From Marsupella aquatica (Eukaryota; Marchantiophyta), in assembly GCA_973895155.1 (NCBI GenBank), contig OZ316892.1, positions 12,896,001 through 12,960,000 on the forward strand: a stretch of 64,000 nucleotides of DNA. Direction: 5' to 3'. The notes below the pieces were generated by a model. It searched no databases, was not told where the DNA came from, and saw only the letters and a list, made by a program, of their open reading frames with translations. This document shows positions 21,443 through 32,244 of this stretch, in pieces. The translations under genes were made by a program, and so were the position numbers. Within the stretch, counting starts at the first letter, position 1, and the number at the start of each line of letters is the position of its first letter.

Positions 21443-23740
21443 TTCTTCATCCTGTCCAGGACTGAGTGATCAGTCAAATTTCAGAAGTGCTTGACGCATT
21501 CATAAGGCAGTGTGCCAGCCTTCCCTGTTCATATCGGTGCCATTTTTCATCGCTGAAGTAATGCTATCTAGCTAGCCGGCTTGTAAATGGAAAAGCATCT
21601 CGTCTTCAGACAGACATGATGTGCTTTTATCTTCTCTTGCAACTTCTGTGGCAACTTCAGTCTAGTCTGCATTATGTAAGCTGAGGTGCCTCGCCTGTCA
21701 GCAATGTAGAACAGCAAGCGGAGCCGCGCCCTTGCCAGCAGAGTCCTAGGGGCTTTTCCCAGAGCTCATATTTCTCAATGAATAAAAGTTGTGGGGTTCT
21801 ATAATTTCGTGGCCATGCTGATGAAGTTTACCAATGTGCGGTTGCCTCTGCAATGAGGTTAGGACCTTCACCAATGCCTTTTCTGATCTTTGGACCGTGG
21901 ACAAAAGGTCTTTTGTAGAGTACAGGTTATGAGAGGATTTTTTGCATTGTTGGAGCAAAAGCAGTCTGCTAAGAACTGCGCAACCACACATTTCGTTCGG
22001 TCTCTCTCAACGGCAAAAGTAACGAATGAAGCAAAGGTCCAAAAGCGCAGAAAAACTTCTGAGAGTCTATTGGCCACAATTCGCACTAAGTTGGTTACAG
22101 AATCGCTCCCACAGACCTCCATCTCCTCACTCAATGGGAAAGGACAAGATCCAATTGTTAACGTTACTAAAAAATGTTGTTGCTACAATGCAAACAACAT
22201 GAGCACCGAACATACCGTTTGCAGGTATTGAACCTTATTACGAACGAGTTCTTCAAAATATTGAGACTTTGGTGGCAGCTGGACATTGTTGTATAGTCGA
22301 GAACCCTAAGCTTTTCAAGCTGAAGCGATTGGTTTGCCAGACAGGCAAGCGGTGTCAATCTTGTCCAGCAAAAAAAGGGGGAAAAATAATAATAAAATAT
22401 ACAACAATGTCAATCTTGTCCAGGTAATCAAGCTGGAAGTAAGTTGATCGTAGACTCTTTCATATAGTCGGGACCTGAAAAAATGGTATGATGGTGTATA
22501 TGTCTGCAGTAATTCAACCTCCATAAAAGTGCTAATGACAATTGTTTTCTCCCGTCATACAAGTTTGGGAGCCCTGCACTCGTGACATTCACGTTGATTT
22601 GGAATTTGAGCTCGGTACCACCCATAAACTGCTTTGATTGGATGGAAACCATACTGCAATCTCTCTGACACTCAATGTGAAGCATCTAAGTCATAAGCTT
22701 GCGAATTGATAACCTTTCGAGCCTAGCATAGTGTGATTCGGCACCTCAATCCAATTTGCCCAAGGCTGAGTGTGTGCTTTGTTATCGACCTCCCGGTCAA
22801 AACTGTTCTGGGCTGCATGCGGGAATTTTACTGGGACGTGCCATCACGATCGAGAGAACAGTACCTTTTTCCAGGATCAATCTAGACCGTCCCTTCGGCG
22901 ACAGCATCCACGGCCAGCTGTCAAACCAAATCCTTGAAACGGATTCGAGAGGACAGTACCTTTTTCCACGATCAATCTCGACCGTCCCCCTTAAAAATGG
23001 AGGGCCATATTTCATAAATAATCTGAATCTTAAACGAGTTAAACTAACTCCGTTAAACGGAATCCTAATGTTGGATTAGATTTCATCCCAAACTTTTGAA
23101 CTCGGGTCCCACAATGCGTTTTATATATTAGGGACATGTAAAAAATACACCCCTTGCAGTTACTATATTTACATTGAGTACATTGTCACATTTTTTAAAA
23201 TTATATACTTTCCACTTTTTTTATAAATATTATTTTAAATCAATTTTTTTCATCTTGGATTAGATAAGATAACTTTGATTAGTTTGGAATGATCCAATGC
23301 TCAATATATGGCAAGTTTGTTGTCATCAGATGGTCATCACGGTCCCCAAGTTGACCTCAGCACCCGGTGTCACCCTCGTCTAGGGCAAAGGAGGAAGTGG
23401 GCAAGGGGACAGAGCAAAGGCTTTAGGGAGATTTGCCCCAATGTTAGCTCTATCAGGCTTTTCAGTTTTCCGCTCAGTAGGGTGTTTGCCTTCATGGCTC
23501 CTTTGTTGGTTCCCCTTTTTTGGCTGGGGTCCCCTTGGCTTGTTTGTCTTGGGGCCCTTTCTCCCTTTTCCTTCCCTTCGTTGGGTTGCTTTGCCTTTGG
23601 GATCATGTTTCCCGGTTTGGCATTTTTTGCCCTTGGGCAGTGTGATATATAAAATGTCAAGAGTTAGAAAGGGTGTTCAGCTAGAGGGAAGACCATCCAG
23701 TCACGAAACTATTCAACATTTGACCCTTAAATTGTCTCAA
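21443..23740. other. intergenic DNA
   Basis: The RING 3' region is followed by AT-rich DNA. An open frame at 21890-22231 (plus) has no recognised domain. AGGGACATGTAAAAAATACACCCC near 23122 resembles the end of the inverted-repeat element at 62839-62937. GT-rich open frames at 23308-23755 are low-complexity. Confidence 0.4.
22845..22990. repeat. direct repeat of about 40 bp, 95 bp apart
   Basis: GAGA.CAGTACCTTTTTCCA.G followed by ATCAATCT.GACCGTCCC occurs twice, with GTACC at 22861 and again at 22956. Confidence 0.8.
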
Positions 23741-24130
23741 ACTAATTATAGTTAGTTTGCTTAACCAGTAGTAAACCAATGGCAAATTACACATGCATAC
23801 ATATTTAGATAAAAACAGAGTGACAATGTAATAAATCTCAATACTCCATTCACCCAAACCAGCTGTATATGCTTGATGGACCCCAAAAATGAAAAGTGTT
23901 ATTTGATGGAACCCCTTGGTGATCCAGGCAGTTCATAGACCTTATATCAATGTACCCAAAACTTCACACTCCCATCAAATAACACTTTTCAACTTGGAGT
24001 CCATCAAGTAAATACCTCCCAAACACAATATTAGCCATTGTTGTCTTGCTCATAGATTTTCAGATCTTGACACGACATTAAAATGGGGTGAAAGTAGTAA
24101 ACTTTGGAGAGTATTTAACATCTTATGATA
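23740..24130. repeat. left copy of a repeat also present right of the copia element
   Basis: The run TTAGTTTGCTTAACCAGTAG..AACCAATGGCAAA, then TATTAGCCA, CTCATAGAT.TTCAGATCTTGAC and TGGGGTGA.AGTAGTAAA..TTTGG, matches about 31318-31510 in the same order and strand. The copia element inserted after the first copy. Confidence 0.75.
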
Positions 24131-24317
24131 AAAGCGCCAACTGATGTCTACTTTTAAGAGCCTAGGTCTAGAGTGAAGCCTCTAGACCCTAACTCTATTG
24201 CCATCATGTGCATGGGAAAAACTGGTGACATGACTATGATGTATGTCAACTGGTACATGCAAATTTTTTGTGATAATTTTTAAATATTTACATTCAAAAA
24301 AATGGCACTATGGTCTC

Positions 24318-24322
24318 ACCAC
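24318..24322. other. left target-site duplication ACCAC
   Basis: ACCAC precedes the 5' LTR and is repeated at 30948-30952 directly after the 3' LTR. The match is exact. Confidence 0.95.
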
Positions 24323-24666
24323 TGTTAGATATTGCTCTAGTCTTGTGACTCATGAGCTAACTACAGTTAGGCTAACTTGGGTTAGGGCTTAGCTAATGTT
24401 AGCGGTAGTGCTGTTGTGCATATAGCCAGGGCTGATGCCAGACCTTGGTGGAACTTAGGCTCATTGTTACGGAGCTAGTTGAGAGATAGGGAGAGCTTGT
24501 GCTGTGGATGCTTGGTATGGCCGGTCGGCCTAGAGTGCAGTAAAGCTCTTGTGTGTTCCCATGGACGTAGCCTCATGTGGAGGTGAACCACGTATCTCTC
24601 AGTGTCGACTATTGTGCGTTGGATGGTTCATGGGCTTGCCGTTACGAATGTCGTCTGTGCTCAACA
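24323..24666 (+). repeat. 5' LTR of the copia element
   Basis: Starts TGTTAGATATTGCTC and ends TGTGCTCAACA. It contains the promoter for the element, though I could not pick a certain TATA box. Confidence 0.95.
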
Positions 24667-24668
24667 AG

Positions 24669-24680
24669 TGGTATCAGAGC
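24669..24680 (+). other. primer-binding site, initiator tRNA-Met
   Basis: TGGTATCAGAGC begins two bases after the 5' LTR. It is the classic complement of the plant initiator methionine tRNA 3' end used by copia elements to prime minus-strand synthesis. Confidence 0.95.
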
Positions 24681-26316
24681 ATGCCTGGGAGGTGATGAGG
24701 TTTTTTCGTGATAGGTTTTCCAGCGTTCATTGTCGGTGGCACATTCAGAGTTTCGTCGCATGAAACTCGAATGTGTGTGGCTGAGCGGATAGGTTAGTGA
24801 GAGGGCTTTCTAACGGTGGTTAGAACTCGCTGATCAGTATCCATGGTGCAAAGGAATCGAAGTTTGCGTCGTTCAGGGTTTATTCGTGTTCGACGGTATT
24901 TTGGGGGAGAGACCAGAGTTTGAGTTTTTCAACGGTGTGAGTTGTGCGATACGGGAGGGATCGCACATTATAGCTCAAGTTGAAGGTTGATGCGAGCTGG
25001 TTGTTTCGATAGCTGAATTGCTGCCGAGTTGTTACCGAGTGCGTCGTGACGAGTGAAGGAGGCGTTCAGGGTTTTTTCACAAGCTATGGAGCTTGTTCTC
25101 ATCTGAACCGGGTTTCTCTTCATGACGTCCGACTCGGTGGAAGAAGTGCGAAGTGCTACGGCTCAACGGTTTGATCGCGGTGAGGCGGTCGTTTGGAGCC
25201 CGAGATTGGCACTTGACGCGGAGTGAAGGCGTCGTGACGAAAAGTTTTACTCTGCTGGGAGTTGCAAATTGTACCAACGCAATTCATCAACTTTACCTAT
25301 TGGCGGTGATCACTTTCCTCAAGCAAACGGCAAGGCAAGAGTGTCATTTTTTTTTGGTTACTATAGGTTGATTTTTTTGTGTTTATACACACGGAGTTTA
25401 GGAGCCGCCCCGACCCTTGGCTGCCTCAGTACACGCCGGCCAATTTTTCCCCCTTTAAAACCTTCACGATACTCGGGAGCGTCGGCGTCCCTCCCCGGCG
25501 CACGGCGCCGTTTCGCCCCCCCCGAACCTGTATCAGGCTGCGTATGCAACCGTAGCTGCTCCGCTGCCATTCCTTGTTCGCCCCTTCATACACCCTGCCC
25601 ACGTACTCCCGACCGTTATACAGGGTATTTTTGGGTCATAAGGGGCTTTGCACCCCCTTTAGGACCCTATTTTTTAACCCTTTTTCCCCGGCTCTTCAAA
25701 TTGGCTTTCCCGGGACCGGTGACCCGGTGTTTTAACCGCTTGGACAGGGGGAATGGCCCCCTGTGAGACCTGTTGGACTGTGCGGGAATATTCCCAAAAA
25801 ACAGAGAGCTTTTTTTTGGCCGTCCGACAAAGATTCCGTGCGCCGAATGATAACTTTTTTGGTTCTTCTTCGGCGTGGTGGTGGCCACTGGAGTTAGCAA
25901 TGCGGCGCACCGATCACATTGCAATTCCAATGACAAATTGTACCCCATTTTGGTTATTCTCCGAGGTGGTCAAAACGGGGGAGTTTCCCAAGGTTTTACC
26001 CACCCCGGCCAAAATTTGAATAACTTTTCCGCCGAATTTCAATTTTGATTTTGGATTTCAGTATTGGACTCCTAGCTTTGTGGGCTACGCGGCGGTGTTG
26101 AGTTTTGAGTTTTATGAGAAGTTTCAAAAAAAGACGTTTTTTCGTGATTGTTTCATATGAGTGACTCGGGAGGATACTGGAAGAATTGGAGAGTCTGAGG
26201 AGGAGCTGCTACCATTTTAGGAAGAACTAGTGACACCGGTACGATCACCGGTGCGACGTGCAGTGGAGGAAGCTGTACTACTACCAGAGCTGTCGGTAGT
26301 AGGGAAGAAGAGGGAG
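24681..26316 (+). other. long untranslated leader of the copia element
   Basis: About 1.6 kb separates the primer site from the first good Gag ATG (26317), which is long for copia. The middle (about 25385-25760) is strikingly C-rich, with runs such as CGGCGCACGGCGCCG and CCCCCCCCGAACC. Composition changes again near 25800. Open frames here (for example 25269-25766) look like compositional artefacts. Possibly a captured host fragment, or the packaging leader of a family with large leaders. Confidence 0.6.
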
Positions 26317-29300
26317 ATGGCTAGATTTGGAGGAGTGAAGTTTGAGGTGGAGAAGTACGATGGTCGTACTGACTACTTGCTGTGGGAGAAGCAAGTGAAG
26401 GGTGTTCTACGGGCCATGGGCTTAGCTCATCTGCTTTCCTCGCGAGAGCAGTATGATGGAGAGGAGGAGATTTCTGTGAGACAATGGAGACAGGAGCAGA
26501 TGATTGCTGTCAATGCAATGATGCTATATCTCAAGCCGCACATCATCAAGCAGCTGGATGATTATGCGGATTGCGCGTCACTGTTCAAGGCTCTAAGAGA
26601 GAAATACTATCGGGAAGATGCGTCAGACCGGTTGTACAAGAAGTCTCTCTTGATGAGCCTTAGGCTCAAGGAAGGGAGCAAGATACAGGATCACTTGGAT
26701 GAGTTTGATAATCTAGCGGTGGATCTGTCAAACCTTGGAAAAGGAGTTGAATATGAGGATAAGGCCTTGCTTCTACTAAGCTCCTTACCGCCGTCATATT
26801 AGGGCTTGAAACAGGTGCTCTTGTACAGAGATCTGAAGTCCATTTTGTATAATGAGGTGGTGAGCTCCTTGCTGTCTGATGATGCTCAGAAAAAGTTAGG
26901 TCAATCACAGATAGCATCTTCTTCTGGCACTGCACTCAATGTGAACAGGGAAAGAGCAGCGCAGCGCACGAATGGGCAGAACAGGTTTAGATCTACATCA
27001 CGGGGGAGATCTAAATCCAGAGGGAAATCGCAAGAGAGGAAGCCTCTTGCATGTTGGAATTGTGGCAAGCCAGGCCACATGAAAAGCGATTGTCGAGTAA
27101 AGGTCCCTACTGCCTCTACTAACGCAACATCGAGCTCGCATGAGGTAGATTTACTTGATGATGATGACATATTGTGATGTCAAGGTTATGCCCTCAACGT
27201 AGTGTCAAATCCAGGTAGTGATGACTGGATTCTAGATAGTGCATGTACTTTTCACATTTGCTCTAGAAGAGATTGTTTGAGTTCTTACACAGTTTCCAAC
27301 GGGTCAGTGTTGATGGGAAATGGAATCCCATGTCAAGTTGTTGGACTTGGATCTGTAAGATTTCAGATGTTTGATGGTGCTGTGAGAACATTGAGGAATG
27401 TGAAACATATTCCCAGCATGATGAAAAATCTCATTTCACTTGGAGTTTTAGAGGCAAATGGCCATCAGTGGAGTTCTGCTAATGGTGTCCTTCAGGTTTC
27501 AACTGGTACTAAAGTTGTATTGAAGGGAAAGAGACATTGCAATCTATACGTTTTGGAGGGCAGTGTAGTCTGTGATGAAGCCAATGTAACCTTATCTCAT
27601 GAGGAGACGGCCTGGCTGTGGCACTTCTATTTGGGCCACATGAGTGAAAAAGGTTTGGTTATTCTTCAGAAGAAAGGATTACTTTCTAATTTGCAATCTT
27701 GTAAGTTGGAATTTTATGAGCACTGTGTGCTAGGGAAGCAGCACAGAAAACCCTTCGGAGTTGGAACTCACACCAGCAAGGAGGTACTTGAGTATGTACA
27801 TAGTGATGTGTGGGGTCCAGCCCCTACTCCCTCACATTTTGGACGGTTATACTATGTCACGTTCATAGACGATTACTCAAGGTATGTGTGGATATACTTT
27901 CTACACAATAAGTCTGATGTTTTTGCCACTTTTAAGGAGTGGAAAACCCAAGTTGAGAATCAGACTGGTAATAAGGTGAGATATCTTTGATCGGATAACG
28001 GCGGTGAATATAGTTCTGGGGAATTTGGAACGTATTGTAAGGAGTAGGGGATTACCCGCCATCTCACAATAAGTTATACTCCTCAACAGAATGGTGTTTC
28101 TGAGAGACTCAACCGAACACTATTGGACCGCTCGAGGAGTATGTTGAGTCAATCATGCTTACCACATGAGTTTTGGGTTGAAGCTGTCAACACTACAGCT
28201 TATTTGGTAAATTTTTCTCTATCCAATTTTATTGGATTCAAGACGTCATTTGAAATGAGGTATGGGTGTCCAGCAGATTACTCACATCTGAGGATTTTTG
28301 GATGTGATGCTTATGTGCTTACACCTTCCCAGCTTCGATCCAAGCTGGAGTCCAAGTCGAAGAAGTGCATTTTCCTTGGCTATCAGAAAGGTGTGAAGGG
28401 TTATAGGTTATGAGATCCAGTAACCTATAAACTAATTGTCAGTAGAGATGTGTCCTTTAATGAATCCAGATCATCAAAGGAGGGGGAGAGTTCTCAGGAC
28501 TCCCATACTGACAAGGGGAAATCTCCCATCCCGGACCGGGTTGAGGGGGAGATTAGTCATGATGTTGTTCATGATAGGAGAGATGGAGAAGCTCCGAGCT
28601 TGGAGCTGGTTCTTGTAATGGAACAAGAGGAGCAAATTATTGCTGGGGTACCTCAAATTCAACCAGCAGCAGCAATAGATCAACTTGAGTCATCTACTAG
28701 AAGAACTTCCAATCGTTCTACTAGAGCTCCTACCAGGTATGGTCAATGGGCAGACTCATCTAAGCTAGATGATATTGACATTGCACCTGGTGAAGATGAT
28801 ATGGCTTTGATCTTGGAAGAAGGAGAGCCTTCTTCGTACAGTGAGGCTTGTGCTTCAGAGCAGAAGCATGAGTGGAATGCAACAATGTAGAGGGAGTTGC
28901 AATCTTTGAGTGACAACAAGACATGGGAGCTGGTGGAGCTTCCAAGAGGTCAGCAAGTGGTGGACAGCAAGTGCATTTACAAGTTGAAGGACAGTCCTTC
29001 AGAGGGTGGAGATAAGATCTACAAGGCAAGGCTTGTTGCCAAGGGGTTCACTCAGGAGAAATGAGTGGACTACAATGAGGTTTTTTCACCGGTGGCTAAG
29101 TATTCTACAATTCGGATCTTGTGTCAGCTTGTTGTGTTTTTTGGTTTGGTGATGGATCAGATGGATGTTGTTACTGCTTTTCTCTATGGCAACTTGGAAG
29201 GGATGATCTTCACGAGACAGCCACTAGGCTTTATGAAGAAGGGCCAAGAAAACTTAGTTTGCAGATTGTTCAAGTCCTTGTATGGATTGAAGGAGTCTCC

Positions 29301-30396
29301 CAGACAGTGGAACAAGTGGTTTGATAATTTCATGTTTGCTCAAGGTTTTACAAGGATGGTGTATGATCCTTGTGTGTATACGAAATCAGTCAAGAATGAT
29401 GTGTTTGGTTTCATCATTCTGGTTATTTATGTGGATGACATGCTGATTGTGGCTAAAGATCAATCTGAGGTTGACAGTCTCAAGGCAAAATTGAGTGCTG
29501 AATTCAGGATGAAGGATCTTGGTAAGGCCAAGAGGATCTTAGGGATGGAAAATTTTAGGAACTTTGAGACTAGACAGTTGTGCTTGAGTCAAGGCCAGTA
29601 TGCGAGGAAAGTACTTGCACGATTCAACATGGAGAACTATAAGCCAGTGAGTATTCCTTTAGCTTCACATATCAAGTTATCATCGGCTGTCTCTCCTACG
29701 GATGCTATGGAGAAAGGTCTGATGACTAAGATTCCTTATGAGAAGGCAGTAGGCAATCTGATGTATTTGATCACTTGTACTAGGCCTGACTTGGCCCTAG
29801 CGATGGGCAAGGTTAGCAGATTCATGTCAAATCTAGGGAAGGTACATTGGGAAGCTGTGAAATGGATTCTCAGGTATCTCAAGGGTACACAGGACTATGG
29901 ATTACTATTTGATGACAGATCAGATAGAACGTTAGTTGGCTATGTAGATTCTGACTATGGAGGTTGTCTGGATACAAGGAGGTCTACAACTGGGTTTGTA
30001 TACACTCTTGGAGGAGGATGTATCAGTTGGAAATTTACCTTGCAGAAGTGCATATCTCAGTCTACTACAGAAGCAGAGTATGTTACAGCAGCAGAAGCAA
30101 CAAAGGAAGCAATTTGGTTGGACAAGTTGATCGCGGAGATGGGTTTAGAGCATGGCAAAATGACTCTAAATTGTGATAGTCAGAGTGCTCTTCACTTGGC
30201 TGCTAACCAGGTGATGGATAGCAGGGTGAAGCACATTGATATCAGGTATCATTTTATCAGGCAAGCAGTGTCTGATAAAACTTTTGAGCTAGTCAAGATT
30301 GATGCAAAGCTCAATCCCGCTAATGCCTTTACCAAAGTGATTCCTTTGGAGAGTTTCTCAAGACACCGTGCTACTTTGCAGGTTTTGCAGTTGTAG
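26317..30396 (+). pseudogene. copia gag-pol, one frame broken by seven stop codons
   Basis: Gag starts at ATG 26317 (MARFGGVKFEVEKYDG, UBN2-type). It is followed by a zinc knuckle CWNCGKPGHMKSDC, protease WILDSACTFHI, integrase (H-x4-H, then a D-D-E core at HSDVWGP, SDNGGEY and NGVSERLN), reverse transcriptase with YVDDM, and RNase H (STTEAEY). The whole stretch to the true stop at 30394-30396 stays in one frame with no frameshift. In-frame stops lie at 26800, 27175, 27988, 28045, 28411, 28888 and 29062. The integrase zinc pair is also damaged (FYEHC where FCEHC is usual). It cannot make a polyprotein. Confidence 0.93.
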
Positions 30397-30592
30397 TGCA
30401 AGTAGAGTTATTTAGCAATGTGTGACTATTTGTATATAGATTACTCATTCCTGTTTGGCTACGACTTAGTTCTAGTTAACCCTTAGTTAACCCTTGTGGT
30501 TTTTAGGGGGAGACCTGGTTTGGTGATTGTCTAGAACTTCCCGCTGAGGATTCCATATGGTAGCATTTAGTTCAGTCCCCAAGACAAGAGTC

Positions 30593-30603
30593 AAGGGGGA
30601 GTT
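30593..30603 (+). other. polypurine tract
   Basis: AAGGGGGAGTT lies directly before the 3' LTR and matches the usual plus-strand primer site. Confidence 0.8.
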
Positions 30604-30947
30604 TGTTAGATATTGCTCTAGTCTTGTGACTCATGAGCTAACTACAGTTAGTCTAACTCGGGTTAGGACTTAGCTAATGTTAGCGGTAGTGCTATTGTGC
30701 ATATAGCCAGGGCTGATGCCAGACCCTGGTGGAACTTAGGCTCATTGTTACGGAGCTAGTTGAGAGATAGGGAGAGCTTGTGCTGTGGATGCTTGGTACG
30801 GCCGGTCGGCCTAGAGTGCAGTAAAGCTCTTATGTGTTCCCGTGGACGTAGCCTCATATGGAGGTGAACCATGTATCTATCTGTGTTGACTCTTGTGCGT
30901 TGGATGGTTCATGGGCTTGCCGTTACGAATGTCGTCTATGCTCAACA
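30604..30947 (+). repeat. 3' LTR of the copia element
   Basis: 344 bp, same ends as the 5' LTR. About 15 differences, mostly C/T and G/A. Confidence 0.95.
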
Positions 30948-31159
30948 ACCACAACATAGTGCATAGAAGATGAATGTGCATACAAAAAGACTAATGTGCA
31001 CATACAGGAGAATGGTATATTATATATGATTATTAAAATGATGAGTTTTTTTTATCATTTCATTATCTTCAAAGAATATGAATAGAGAATATATTTTGAT
31101 AATACTTTTATTGTCCTCTCCACTATTCACGTTCAAAGAATGGGTAGTCGGGGTTAGTT

Positions 31160-31310
31160 TCCCTAAAGTCACATCCATTACTCTAACCTGAGCTTCCCAC
31201 ATGCAAACGTGGGAATCTTCTATGGGCCAAAAGTTTGGGAAGGGTTTCGCTCAAACTATTCTACTTCGAAAAAACCTTGAAGTCCTCTATTTAAGAAACA
31301 GGTTTTGCAA
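31160..31310 (+). repeat. displaced copy of the tryptophan synthase promoter region
   Basis: Matches about 31945-32180 in order: CTAAAGTCA.AT, TTACTCTAA, CCCACAT, ATGGGCCAAAAGTTTGGGAAGG, CTTCG, AAAACCT.GAAGTCCT and TATTTAA (31289-31295), then CAGGTTTTGC. It contains only one 41-bp unit where the real promoter has three. No gene follows it, so it appears to be a non-productive duplicate. Confidence 0.75.
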
Positions 31311-31317
31311 TTGAAAC

Positions 31318-31510
31318 TAATCATTGTTAGTTTGCTTAACCAGTAGTGAACCAATGGCAAAATTCAGTCATATTTAGGTCAAAGGAGACTGGGTAAACCT
31401 CAGTTACCCCAAAACAGTATTAGCCAATGATGTATCCTCTCATAGATGTTCAGATCTTGACCCATCATTAAATTGGGGTGAGTGTAGTAAAGCTTTGGGG
31501 TGTATTTAGC
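31318..31510. repeat. right copy of the repeat flanking the copia element
   Basis: Second copy of the 23740-24130 repeat. Without the copia insertion the two copies would lie roughly 0.9 kb apart, so a tandem duplication seems to predate the insertion. Confidence 0.7.
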
Positions 31511-31609
31511 ATTCAGCTATTAATTATTCTGTCACTTAAAGATTTTTAATTTACTACACTGACATTGTTTTTTTATTTACAAATATAACATAAGTTTGGT
31601 ATATTTATT

Positions 31610-31960
31610 TCTTTGTTACTTTGTTGAACTTGTCATTTATAAGAAAATGGCACGTTTTGTAATTTGTTTTTTAGCAATATCATCAATTTTAATTTCTTTA
31701 TGGCAAAGTAATTAGAAGTAATATTACATTATTGAACTTGTCATCTTTATGCAGAAACCTGTGGCATATTTGTGAAAAAATATATACTTTAGCAATCTTA
31801 TCAAATTTATTGCCAAAGTAATTAAAAGTTTGATTACTTCACTAAAGTCAAATCTATAGGGAAACCCGTGGTATAATTGTTTTAGGAATAATATCAATAC
31901 TAATTTATTTAATGGCAAAGTAATTAAAAGTTGATTATTTCACTAAAGTCAAATCGGTTA
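31610..31960. repeat. AT-rich tandem array, about 105-bp unit
   Basis: Three or more diverged units share TTATGGCAAAGTAATTA.AAG, ATTACTTCACTAAAGTCAAATC and CTTTAGCAAT.TTATCA. The last unit runs straight into the tryptophan synthase promoter. Confidence 0.7.
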
Positions 31961-32005
31961 CTCTAAGCTCATTTGCCCACATATCTTCCAAGCAAGCGAG
32001 TGATG

Positions 32006-32128
32006 GGCCAAAAGTTTGGGAAGGTTCCCTGAGATTACTGTGCTTCGGCCAAAAGTTTGGGAAGGTTCCCGGAAATTACTCTGCTCCGGCCAAAAGTTCG
32101 GGAACGTTCCCGGAAATTACTCTGCTTC
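32006..32128 (+). promoter_or_regulatory. three 41-bp tandem promoter repeats of the tryptophan synthase gene
   Basis: Copies at 32006-32046, 32047-32087 and 32088-32128 read GGCCAAAAGTTTGGGAAGGT then TCCC.GA.ATTACT.TGCT.C. Each contains a near-palindrome GGGAAGGTTCCC. Copy 3 has the perfect palindrome GGGAACGTTCCC. The array ends 21 bp before a TATA-like TATTTAA and about 117 bp before the start codon. Position and regularity suggest repeated transcription-factor sites, though the factor is unknown. Confidence 0.75.
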
Positions 32129-32149
32129 GGCCAAAACCTCGAAGTCCTG

Positions 32150-32156
32150 TATTTAA
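32150..32156 (+). promoter_or_regulatory. TATA-like box TATTTAA
   Basis: AT-rich heptamer about 95 bp before the start codon and just after the 41-bp repeats. It is conserved in the displaced promoter copy (31289-31295). Confidence 0.5.
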
Positions 32157-32244
32157 CAAAGAGGTTTTGCGATTCTGCTGAATCCCAATTCAGATCAGTG
32201 CGGAGATACACATTGGGCCTTGCAGACCTCGAGAGTGAAGAACG

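Larger units (their letters stand above)
24323..30947 (+). mobile_element. complete Ty1/copia LTR retrotransposon, inactive
   Basis: A 6625-bp element with two 344-bp LTRs, a primer-binding site matching the 3' end of initiator tRNA-Met, one gag-pol frame in copia order (Gag, protease, integrase, reverse transcriptase, RNase H), a purine-rich tract and an exact five-base target duplication. The LTRs differ at roughly 15 of 344 positions by my count, most of them transitions. Seven in-frame stops make the copy non-coding. It lies in the same orientation as the downstream tryptophan synthase gene, ending about 1.3 kb upstream of its start codon. No env or extra gene is present. Confidence 0.95.

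Noticed and set aside
21890-22231. 113-residue plus-strand frame downstream of the RING gene
   Set aside because: No family, no membrane or motif evidence, no clear start context; opposite-strand frames are equally long.
25269-25766. 165-residue frame in the copia leader
   Set aside because: Proline- and cysteine-rich because of C-rich DNA, no recognised domain, and it lies within the element's untranslated leader.
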